A stretch of DNA of 5,515 bases from Candidatus Competibacteraceae bacterium (lineage in GTDB: Bacteria > Pseudomonadota > Gammaproteobacteria > Competibacterales > Competibacteraceae): contig JAAUQA010000257.1 of assembly GCA_012032855.1 (NCBI GenBank), positions 1 through 5,515 of the forward strand, written 5' to 3'. The position numbers were made by a program, and so were the translations under genes. The notes beneath the pieces are model-generated. The model did not search any database. It was not told the DNA's origin and saw nothing but the letters and a program-made list of their open reading frames with translations. This document shows, one piece after another, positions 1 to 5,513 of this stretch; position 1 is the stretch's first letter, and every line of letters starts with the position of its first letter.

Positions 1-915
1 AATGGCCAGTCCCTGCATACCGACGCCCAAGCGGGCCGCATTCATCATGGTGAACATGGCCATCAACCCCTTGTTGGGTTCGCCAACCATGTAACCCACG
101 GCGTCTTCGAAATTCATCACGCAAGTGGAATTGCCGTGAATGCCCAGCTTTTCTTCCAAACGGCCACATTCGACCGTGTTCTGTTTGCCGAGGCTGCCGT
201 CGTCATTGACCAATACCTTGGGTACCACGAACAAGCTGATACCCTTGGTTCCCGGCGGTGCATCGGGCAGGCGGGCCAACACCAAATGGATAATGTTTTC
301 GGTCAGATCATGATCGCCGGCGGAGATAAAAATCTTGCTGCCGGTGATCAGATACGTGCCGTCGCCCTGCGGCACGGCCTTGGTGCGCAAAATACCCAGA
401 TCGGTACCGGCCTGCGCTTCGGTCAGGTTCATGGTGCCGGTCCATTCGCCGCTGATCAGCTTCGGCAGGTAACGATCCTTTAACTCCTTTGACCCGTGCT
501 GTTCCAGGGCGTCGATCGCACCGTGAGTCAGGCCCGGATACATTGAGAAGGAGAAGTTAGCCGAGCAGATCATCTCGTTCATGGCGATGCCGAGCACATA
601 CGGCAGACCTTGTCCATCGTATTCGGGATCACCGGTCAGTGCACTCCAACCGCCTTCCATGAACGCCTGATAGGCTTCTTTAAACCCAGCGGGGGTGGTG
701 ACTTTGCCATCCTTTAAATGACACCCTTCTTCGTCGCCCGGCAGGTTCAGGGGTTGAATCACTTCCCCGGACAGTTTGGCGCATTCCTCTAAAATGGCGG
801 CAACCGTGCTACGGTCCGCTTCGCTGTAACCCTCCACATCTTGGTAGCTGTCCATCTTGAGAACATCGAACAGGATAAACTCCATATCACGCACAGGAGC
901 GTTGTAAGTCGGCAT
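1..915 (-). CDS. acyl-CoA dehydrogenase, DmdC-like ~600-aa family (3' end outside window)
   Basis: FAD-dependent oxidation of an acyl-CoA thioester to the 2,3-enoyl-CoA, with electrons normally passed to ETF; cytoplasmic. I read 305 uninterrupted codons from the ATG at 915 to the window edge. The N-terminus MPTYNAPVRDMEFIL is the short leader typical of the roughly 600-residue acyl-CoA dehydrogenases with an extra C-terminal domain (the group containing 3-methylmercaptopropionyl-CoA dehydrogenase DmdC). FAD/substrate-binding middle-domain motifs are present: MNLTEAQAGTD at residues 162-172, GSKIFISAGDHD at 192-203, EEKLGIHGNST at 254-264, and MFTMMNAARLGVGMQGLA near 287-304. The catalytic glutamate region lies beyond the edge, so activity cannot be judged. 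A modest Shine-Dalgarno AAGGG (926-930) sits 10 nt before the start. It lies 153 bp downstream of the acylase gene on the same strand. The family also serves fatty-acid oxidation, so the true substrate is unknown. Confidence 0.93.
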   Translation of the reverse strand, partial: MPTYNAPVRDMEFILFDVLKMDSYQDVEGYSEADRSTVAAILEECAKLSGEVIQPLNLPGDEEGCHLKDGKVTTPAGFKEAYQAFMEGGWSALTGDPEYDGQGLPYVLGIAMNEMICSANFSFSMYPGLTHGAIDALEQHGSKELKDRYLPKLISGEWTGTMNLTEAQAGTDLGILRTKAVPQGDGTYLITGSKIFISAGDHDLTENIIHLVLARLPDAPPGTKGISLFVVPKVLVNDDGSLGKQNTVECGRLEEKLGIHGNSTCVMNFEDAVGYMVGEPNKGLMAMFTMMNAARLGVGMQGLAI

Positions 916-1034
916 ATTGCTTGTACCCTTTGGCTAGTTATTCACGCTGTCGTTGAGCGCGGCGGTAAATCGGTTCGGCATAGGGAGCACAACGCCGGAC
1001 CGGACTGTGATGATGCGCTGCAAAGAATAGGATA

Positions 1035-1063
1035 AACATACCAGAGGCGGTCAGCTTTGTCAT
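1035..1063 (-). promoter_or_regulatory. candidate sigma70 promoter for the acyl-CoA dehydrogenase gene
   Basis: On the minus strand the hexamer ATGACA (1058-1063, 5/6 match to the -35 consensus) is followed after exactly 17 nt by TATGTT (1035-1040, 4/6 match). An extended -10 TG lies one base upstream of that hexamer. The site begins 5 bp after the acylase stop codon and implies a start near 1028, with a leader of roughly 110 nt before the ATG at 915. No clear operator dyad or Rho-independent terminator is visible in 916-1068. Hexamer matches alone are weak evidence. Confidence 0.4.
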
Positions 1064-1068
1064 GGGTT

Positions 1069-3498
1069 CTACATCCCATCGGCACCGGATGGAATCAGGG
1101 TCAGGGTATTGACCGGCAGACCGGGCAGAAAGGCACTTGGCTGACCCCGCACCCAGGCTTCGTGTCCGTCCCGATAATGTGGCGACAGCGGGTGCCCGCT
1201 TTGTCCGGCCGGCATGTGGAAGAAGCCTTGCTCTTCACGCCCCGGCGCAATCACCATGCGCTGCGAAGCACCTGCCGTCGGCGTTTGTACGCGGGGCATA
1301 TTAATATCGCCGGGTAGCCCCACATCAGGCATATCGAGCCACTCTTTAAACCAGGGTAAGAAACGGCTGAAAGGGTGATCAATGCGACTGGTATTATGGG
1401 TTCCCCAGATATATTCGGCCAATTTGGAGTCAGCGCGAGCCATTCGTTCCAGCACGTCGTCCACGCTGGCGAGCAGCAGCTGTTGCCAATCCGAATAACG
1501 GCTATCCAACAGGTGCGGGGGTTGCTCGGTGATCAATCGCCACAGTGGTCCTTCCTGTTGCCGAAACCAGTCGTAATCGAAGCGCTCATCAGCCTTTACA
1601 CAAGCGACTACTAGCGGTGCGAACACTCGTTCGGAGACTGCACTTCGGAAGTTACGCACTAAACGATAACCGACGGAATCGACCGCCGCCCGACCGCCCC
1701 AGTTTTCCACAAAACGACGTAATTCGCGACGGCGAGTGTCAGTATTTAACGCTTCCGGGGTCAGCACCGTGAGCAACACAGCCTGCCAACGTGCCAAAAA
1801 CAATGCCCGGTCGTCCAATTGCAACTCCAACATGTCCTGTTCGTCAGGACGCTCCAACACCATTAACGCATCCCGAATCTGGGTGGCACGAGCGCCTAAT
1901 CGATAACCGCCATAACCTACTTTAACCAACCACTCGCTGCTGACGACCCGAGCATTGGCTGTCCACAGCCGACCTGAAGGCGGATCGACAATGCGCGGAT
2001 ATTCTTCAGGTTGCAACCAACCGTCCCAACCCCGATGACCATCAGCCCAAGCTTGCGGGATACGGCCATCGTGACCGAAACGGCGCGGGATAGGCCCCAG
2101 CAGTGTCCAGCCGATTTGGCCGTTGGCATCGGCAACGATAAAATTCTGGGACGGCACCCCGGTTCGTTGGGCAACCGCGATGGCCTGATTCACGGTGGTT
2201 ACGGTTTCCAGCCGGAGTAATTCCAGGTTAACCGCTTCTTGATCATGAGCAACCCAGCGTAATGCCCGCAAACGGCCTTGATGATCGGTGTCGTAAACCG
2301 GTCCCCATTGAGTGTCTTGAATAACCAGCACATCGTCTTCAGCATCCTTAACCGCTATGATTTCTTCAATCTGTTGAATACGGCGTGGACCTTCCGGGGT
2401 GAGATAAGTTTTCGGGTCGTCCGCCAGCGAGGTAAGCAGCACCAAATCGTTCCAATCGCCCTGTGAATTAGTCAACCCCCATGCGACATGACCATTACTG
2501 CCGACCACGATTGCCGGTGCGCCGTGCAAGGTGGCACCGGTAATCCGTCGCTCCTGATCGTTATCGGCGGGATACACCAAGGAGACCCGATACCAGATGT
2601 TAGGCACACTCAACCCTAAATGCATATCATCGGCGAGCAGTGGGCTGCCGTGGGCTGTTTCACTCCCTGCTACCGCCCAGTTATTGCTGCCCGTGGCCAC
2701 GGTTTCATCGTTATGGTGAAAACGCTGGTCGATCTCGGCGAGAGGGGTCGGCTGCTGCCGACGCAGATCAATGATTTCAGGACCCGGTGGTGCGGGTGTC
2801 GAAAACGCTAACCCTTGTAACGGCGCATCCCACTCGGTGCCGGGCGGTGCCAGAAAGGCATACAAGTCGGTGGGCAATACATCGTGCATGATGCCGTACA
2901 AAGATTCGCGCTTCGCCTCACTGCCCTGCAAGTCCAGATACATGGCATAGATCACCAGCAGCGTGTCTTCGGGTTGCCAGGGCTGCGGGGTTGTTCCTAG
3001 CAAAAGATATTCGAAGGGTGGTGCAGCGAGGGCTGAGAGTCCGGCATTGACCCCATCGGTATAACGGGTTACCAAGGTTTGATCAGCTGACGGCAACGTG
3101 GTTAATACCTCACGCGCTCGGGTTCGGAAGCGATGAATACGGGCGGCGCGATCTTTGGGCAAAGCTGCAACACCAAAGATTTCTGCAAGTTCCCCAGCCG
3201 CGACGCGGCGCAGCAGATCCATCTGAAAAAATCTGTCCTGGGCATGGATGAAGCCGGTAGCGTGAGCCACATCCAGCCGATTGCTGCCACGAATGGTCGG
3301 AATACCCAACGTATCTCGGTGTATGGTCACACGGTCCGACAAACCCGCTACTGATCTTTGGCCGTCGAGTTGAGGCAAACTGTCCTGCAGGTGAGCGTAT
3401 AACCAAAAACTCCCAGCCACGCCCAAAACCAATAAACCACCGATGAGTATTAACACCCAGCGTAGAATAACGCGCAGCGATAGTTTGCGACTGATCAT
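1069..3498 (-). CDS. penicillin acylase family (S45 Ntn) hydrolase, membrane-anchored
   Basis: Amidohydrolase of the penicillin G acylase/AHL acylase superfamily, made as one precursor that self-cleaves into alpha and beta chains; 809 residues is normal for the family. Residues 12-34 form one hydrophobic segment after a basic N-terminus (MISRKLSLR) without a clear AxA cleavage site, suggesting a signal anchor and a periplasmic catalytic domain. The autoprocessing site is G270/S271 in TGSNNWAV, with Ser271 as the predicted N-terminal nucleophile. Taking Ser271 as beta 1, the oxyanion Ala of penicillin G acylase (beta 69) falls on Ala339 in HVAWGLTN. Asn515 (TANARV, beta 245) fits the catalytic Asn, and Arg537 is a tentative match to the conserved Arg. 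The end carries the family motif MPAGQSGHPLSPHY (762-775). All key residues are present. No strong Shine-Dalgarno precedes the ATG, but no closer alternative start fits the anchor. Substrate (beta-lactam, acyl-homoserine lactone or another amide) cannot be told. Confidence 0.93.
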   Translation of the reverse strand: MISRKLSLRVILRWVLILIGGLLVLGVAGSFWLYAHLQDSLPQLDGQRSVAGLSDRVTIHRDTLGIPTIRGSNRLDVAHATGFIHAQDRFFQMDLLRRVAAGELAEIFGVAALPKDRAARIHRFRTRAREVLTTLPSADQTLVTRYTDGVNAGLSALAAPPFEYLLLGTTPQPWQPEDTLLVIYAMYLDLQGSEAKRESLYGIMHDVLPTDLYAFLAPPGTEWDAPLQGLAFSTPAPPGPEIIDLRRQQPTPLAEIDQRFHHNDETVATGSNNWAVAGSETAHGSPLLADDMHLGLSVPNIWYRVSLVYPADNDQERRITGATLHGAPAIVVGSNGHVAWGLTNSQGDWNDLVLLTSLADDPKTYLTPEGPRRIQQIEEIIAVKDAEDDVLVIQDTQWGPVYDTDHQGRLRALRWVAHDQEAVNLELLRLETVTTVNQAIAVAQRTGVPSQNFIVADANGQIGWTLLGPIPRRFGHDGRIPQAWADGHRGWDGWLQPEEYPRIVDPPSGRLWTANARVVSSEWLVKVGYGGYRLGARATQIRDALMVLERPDEQDMLELQLDDRALFLARWQAVLLTVLTPEALNTDTRRRELRRFVENWGGRAAVDSVGYRLVRNFRSAVSERVFAPLVVACVKADERFDYDWFRQQEGPLWRLITEQPPHLLDSRYSDWQQLLLASVDDVLERMARADSKLAEYIWGTHNTSRIDHPFSRFLPWFKEWLDMPDVGLPGDINMPRVQTPTAGASQRMVIAPGREEQGFFHMPAGQSGHPLSPHYRDGHEAWVRGQPSAFLPGLPVNTLTLIPSGADGM

Positions 3499-3584
3499 AA
3501 CAATTTAACCGATCCGCTCTCGAAAGCGCGCGTATCTTAGCATTATCGCCACATTTCCGTGTTCCCACTGCCACAGCGAATAGT
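3499..3584. promoter_or_regulatory. divergent intergenic region (acylase / AEC transporter)
   Basis: This 86-bp gap separates two divergently transcribed genes and must hold or overlap both promoters. On the minus strand GATAAT (5/6 to the -10 consensus) is visible around 3543-3548, but no convincing -35 lies at the right distance. On the plus strand TATCTT (3533-3538) is the best -10-like hexamer, again without a good partner. A 14-bp near-palindrome, CGCTCTCGAAAGCG (3515-3528, 12 of 14 positions symmetric), could be a regulator site but is short enough to be chance. Confidence 0.3.
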
Positions 3585-4531
3585 ATGCAAGAACTCTTTA
3601 ACATCGTCCTGCCGGTTTTCTGCATTATTTTGACCGGCTATTTGGCGCGCCATTTCGATGTGCTCGGCGAAACCAGCGCCGAGGCATTGAACCGCTTCGT
3701 TTATTACATCGCTATTCCGCCGCTATTATTTTTGACCACCGCGCGGGGTATCGCTGGCAGAAAATTCTGAACGGACCTTTCATTGCGGTGTATGTCGTCG
3801 GTAATTTGCTAACCCTGTTAATCGCAGTGGCCGCAGCGAGAGTGATATTCGGCTATCGTGATTTGCGGGCGTTTACCGTACACGGGTTCGCGGCAACCTT
3901 TTCCAATACCGTTTATATGGGAATTCCGCTATTTCTGGCGGCATTTGGCCGCGAGGGGACAACGCCTATCGTGGTAGCAGCCTTGGTCAGCAATGTGCTG
4001 TTCATCGGTGCCGCCATCGTGTTTTTCGAACTGGGCCAAGCGGGCGGAAAAGGGTATAGGCGCATTGTGCATGATGTCGGTGAGGCATTGGTACGCAGCC
4101 CGATTTTGTTGTCCCTGGCGGTCGGCTTATTAGTGTCTTATCTGGAATGGCGATTACCCGTACCCATCGCCAATTATCTCGATATGATCGCCAATGCGGC
4201 GGGGCCGACAGCGCTGTTCACCTTGGGGCTGTCTTTGTATGGTCATTCCGTTCGAACCGATTTAGTTGAGGTGACGTGGCTGAGCTTTGTCAAACTGATC
4301 ATCAATCCGTGGATTACCTGGGGTTTGATCTTATATCTGTTCCCGTTGGAGCCTTTCTGGGCGGAATCGGCGGTGTTAATCGCGGCGATTCCTACTGGGG
4401 CACTGGTGTTCGTATTCGCTCAGCGATATGGGGTATATGTCAGACAAAGCGCCGCCGTGGTGGTAGTGACAACGGCAGTGTCGGTGTTGACGCTGTCGGT
4501 TTTATTGGCCTATTTTGGGGGGAGTGGTTAA
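3585..4531 (+). pseudogene. AEC-family transporter, frameshifted (or sequencing error)
   Basis: Inner-membrane secondary carrier of the auxin efflux carrier family, whose bacterial members include malonate and malate transporters; substrate unknown. Frame one runs from the ATG at 3585 (MQELFNIVLPVFCIILTGYL, first membrane helix) through IAIPPLLFLTTAR and then hits TGA at 3768. The continuation is in the -1 frame: KILNGPFIAVYVVGNLLTL onward to the TAA at 4529-4531. Adding one G to GGGG at 3745-3748 restores a continuous 315-residue protein, the usual family length, with junction TTARGYRWQKILNG. About ten hydrophobic segments are visible. The C-terminal half keeps the conserved helix break NPW (241-243) and IPTGALVFVFAQRYGV (269-284). 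Apart from the missing base it looks well preserved. A downstream GTG at 3788 could start an N-truncated product, but it has no ribosome site and lacks the first helices. No good Shine-Dalgarno precedes 3585. Confidence 0.85.
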
Positions 4532-4617
4532 TGTTCTCTTCGAGTTGCTGGTTTTGCACTGATAAAGCGAATGATAATGCCGCGTTCTGTATACGAGGCC
4601 ATCAACGGCAAGCATAA
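4531..4617 (+). CDS. possible 28-aa small ORF between transporter and attC
   Basis: The ATG shares its A with the transporter stop (TAATG), which would allow translational coupling. It is preceded by a strong purine-rich site, GGGGGGAG at 4517-4524, 6 nt before the ATG. The predicted peptide starts MFSSSCWFCTDKANDN and contains a CxxC pair at residues 6 and 9 plus C20 and H24. Its stop TAA (4615-4617) lies inside the attC core box GCATAAC, just as the toxin stop does at the other site. I recognise no family. It could be a translated small protein, the tail of a decayed gene, or chance. Without homologues it is only a candidate. Confidence 0.25.
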   Translation: MFSSSCWFCTDKANDNAAFCIRGHQRQA

Positions 4618-4677
4618 CGCCAAGTTAAGTGGCGGACCCGAGTGAGCGTAGCGAACGGCTTGAACGCCTTGTTAGGC
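4612..4677 (-). other. integron attC recombination site (left)
   Basis: Read on the minus strand, the site starts with the R'' core GCCTAAC (plus 4671-4677) followed by AAGGCG. The L'' box TTCAAGCCG comes next, then an imperfectly self-complementary centre, the L' region CCACTTAACTT, and the R' core GTTATGC (plus 4612-4618). The outer cores pair in 6 of 7 positions. L'' TTCAAG against L' CTTAA leaves one unpaired extra base in L'', as in classical attC sites such as that of aadA1, which fixes the minus-strand orientation. R' differs from the GTTRRRY consensus at one position. The length of 66 bp is normal. The predicted recombination point is next to base 4618. Confidence 0.82.
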
Positions 4678-4688
4678 GCGCCTATACT
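4660..4688 (+). promoter_or_regulatory. sigma70 promoter of the toxin-antitoxin operon, overlapping attC
   Basis: TTGAAC (4660-4665, 4/6 to consensus with the invariant TTGA) is separated by exactly 17 nt from TATACT (4683-4688, 5/6). The implied start near 4695 gives a leader of about 30 nt to the antitoxin ATG at 4727. The -35 hexamer lies inside the attC, where it is the complement of the L'' box, and the spacer contains the R'' core. The -10 is in cassette-specific DNA. This arrangement gives the inverted operon its own promoter. Confidence 0.65.
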
Positions 4689-4690
4689 GC

Positions 4691-4710
4691 GTAATAACAT
4701 TCGTTATAAC
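4691..4710. promoter_or_regulatory. inverted repeat, likely autoregulatory operator of the TA operon
   Basis: GTAATAAC and GTTATAAC form arms around the spacer ATTC, with 7 of 8 positions symmetric and a perfect ATAAC/GTTAT core. The right arm GTTATAAC is itself palindromic. The dyad starts 2 bp after the -10 hexamer and covers the expected transcription start, where bound repressor would block initiation. AbrB/MazE-type antitoxins, alone or with their toxin, commonly repress their own promoters through such dyads; that this protein binds here is inference. Confidence 0.55.
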
Positions 4711-4726
4711 TCGGGGGGCGCTCACG

Positions 4727-4951
4727 ATGCTCAAAGTGAAAGTAACTGCTATCGGCAATTCGATGGGGATTGTTCTTCCGAAAGAGGCTCTTATGAAGCT
4801 GAAAGCCGAAAAGGGCGACGTACTCTATTTGGTGGAAGGCCCGGAGGGTTTGACTCTGACCCCTTACCAGCAAGATTTTGATGCTCAGATGAGTGCGGCC
4901 GAGAAGGTGATGAAAAAATACCGCAACGCTTTACACGAGTTGGCGAAATGA
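4727..4951 (+). CDS. AbrB/MazE-family antitoxin of a Doc-type toxin
   Basis: Small DNA-binding antitoxin of 74 residues. The N-terminal half is a swapped-hairpin AbrB/MazE/SpoVT domain, with signature VTAIGNSMGIVLPKEAL at residues 6-22, GDVLYLVE at 30-37 and EGPEGLTLTPY at 37-47. The charged C-terminal tail (about 50-74, QMSAAEKVMKKYRNALHELA) is predicted helical and is the likely toxin-wrapping and neutralising segment. The start ATG follows a G-rich ribosome-binding stretch (GGGGGG, 4713-4718) by 8 nt. The stop TGA overlaps the toxin start in ATGA, giving translational coupling and antitoxin-first order, as usual for type II systems. Its expected role is to bind and inhibit Doc and to repress the operon through the dyad at 4691-4710. 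The reading frame is intact even though the toxin frame is not. The classical P1 partner of Doc is Phd, a different fold, but AbrB-type partners for Doc-like toxins are a known variant. Confidence 0.9.
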   Translation: MLKVKVTAIGNSMGIVLPKEALMKLKAEKGDVLYLVEGPEGLTLTPYQQDFDAQMSAAEKVMKKYRNALHELAK

Positions 4952-5339
4952 AAGAACCCGTTTGGGTTTTACCTGAACTCGTTCACGCTGTTCATCAAAC
5001 ATTGTTAGCGGAGCACGGCGGATTGCCCGGCATTCGGGATCAAGCGCTACTGGATTCGGCGCTCGCACGCCCCCTACAGAAAGCGGCATACGACAACGAA
5101 ACATCGGTATTCGAACTTGCTGCAGCATACAGTTTTGGACTCGCAAGAAATCACCCTTCACAGACGGTAATAAACGCGTTGCTCTGACAGTGGCCGCCGT
5201 ATTTTTGGAATTGAACGGCTTTTCTCTCAATGCCCCTGAGCCCGAAACCGTACTTGTATTCCAGCAACTTGCTTCAGGATCTCTAACAGAGGAAGAACTC
5301 AGCCTTTGGTTCGAAAGATCTTCTGTTTCCATCGGCTAA
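4948..5339 (+). pseudogene. doc: Doc-family (Fic fold) toxin, frameshifted in the active-site motif
   Basis: Death-on-curing toxin. The P1 Doc homologue is a Fic-fold kinase that phosphorylates EF-Tu and stops translation, which is family knowledge. Frame one gives MKEPVWVLPELVHAVHQTLL, then HGGLPGIRDQALLDSALARP and FELAAAYSFGLARNHP, ending at a premature TGA at 5185-5187. From 5157 the -1 frame gives FTDGNKRVALTVAAVFLELN and continues to the TAA at 5337-5339. Restoring one base in CACCC-TTC (5152-5159) yields a 130-residue protein, normal for Doc (about 126). It then has an intact HPFTDGNKR motif, with H69, F71, D73, N75 and K76. As written, the product has only the first half of the motif and should be inactive. 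Everything downstream is well conserved, so the loss is recent or is a sequencing error. It starts inside the antitoxin stop (ATGA), and its own stop lies in the attC core GGCTAAC. Confidence 0.88.
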
Positions 5340-5390
5340 CGACCAACCCAAGCGGCGGCGAAGCCGTCCGTCTTTGGCGCCTTGTTAGCC
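5334..5390 (-). other. integron attC recombination site (right)
   Basis: Its outer cores are perfectly complementary: GGCTAAC (plus 5334-5340) and GTTAGCC (plus 5384-5390). Read on the minus strand it runs GGCTAACAAGGC, L'' CCAAAGACGG, a central hairpin formed by CGGC-TTC-GCCG, L' CCGCTTGG, then CGTTAGCC. L'' pairs with L' apart from two extra bases in L'', which agrees with minus-strand orientation. So do the flanks AACAAGG on the R'' side and CGTTA on the R' side. The 57-bp length is typical. Because the cores are symmetric, TAA stop codons for the convergent genes on either side both fall in it (5337-5339 plus, 5385-5387 minus). Orientation is less secure than for the left site. Confidence 0.78.
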
Positions 5391-5513
5391 GTGACTTGCA
5401 TGCTTGTACTGTAGGCCAAGTGCGGCTGCGAATGAGCTGATACGCGTTTCGGGGACCAGCTTCGAGACCCACATGCTATTCGAAAATGCATCGGGCCACT
5501 CAGGAGCACGTTC
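5385..5513 (-). CDS. C-terminus of an unidentified cassette gene (5' end outside window)
   Basis: On the minus strand one frame is open from the window edge and ends with TAA at 5385-5387, inside the attC core GGCTAAC, the usual place for the stop of a cassette gene in the same orientation as its attC. The 42 visible residues include APEWPDAFSNSMWVSKLVPE and SSFAAALGLQYKHASHG at the end. I recognise no family. Another minus frame is also open over this short stretch, so the coding claim rests mainly on the stop-in-attC arrangement and a protein-like composition. The next cassette in the array would thus be convergent with the toxin gene. Confidence 0.42.
   Translation of the reverse strand, partial: ERAPEWPDAFSNSMWVSKLVPETRISSFAAALGLQYKHASHG

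Larger units (their letters stand above)
4618..5339 (-). mobile_element. integron gene cassette carrying an inverted toxin-antitoxin operon
   Basis: The interval between the predicted crossover points of two attC sites is 722 bp. It contains only an antitoxin-toxin pair with its own apparent promoter, a typical compact cassette. Both attC sites read on the minus strand while the genes read on the plus strand, so the operon is antiparallel to its cassette and could not be driven by an integron Pc promoter. The toxin stop codon (5337-5339) is formed by the first three bases of the cassette. TA modules are well known as stabilisers of large sedentary chromosomal integrons, by addiction to cassette loss. 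No integron integrase is present in the window, so this is either the distal end of an array or a cluster of attC sites lacking an integrase. Confidence 0.78.

Noticed and set aside
938..1039. 33-codon minus-strand ORF in the leader of the acyl-CoA dehydrogenase gene
   Set aside because: Its ATG falls inside the predicted -10 hexamer, so it would not be on the transcript, and its sequence is not protein-like.
136..3354. Many plus-strand and off-frame ORFs opposite the dehydrogenase and acylase genes
   Set aside because: They are antisense or out-of-frame shadows of two clearly recognised genes with intact family motifs.
4532..4611. Rho-independent terminator after the transporter
   Set aside because: I found no stable hairpin followed by a T-tract.
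4675..4682. GGCGCGCC palindrome at the end of the left attC
   Set aside because: It is a short GC palindrome between the -35 and -10, explained by the attC end and the start of the promoter spacer; no separate role is supported.
4682..4873. 63-codon minus-strand ORF across the antitoxin
   Set aside because: It is a shadow of the AbrB-type antitoxin and overlaps its promoter and operator.
3745..5160. Programmed -1 frameshifting in the transporter or toxin
   Set aside because: Neither junction has an X XXY YYZ slippery heptamer or an evident stimulatory structure; a missing base is simpler.
4931..5332. 133-codon minus-strand ORF across the toxin gene
   Set aside because: It is antisense to recognisable Doc sequence in both of its frames and shows no family features of its own.
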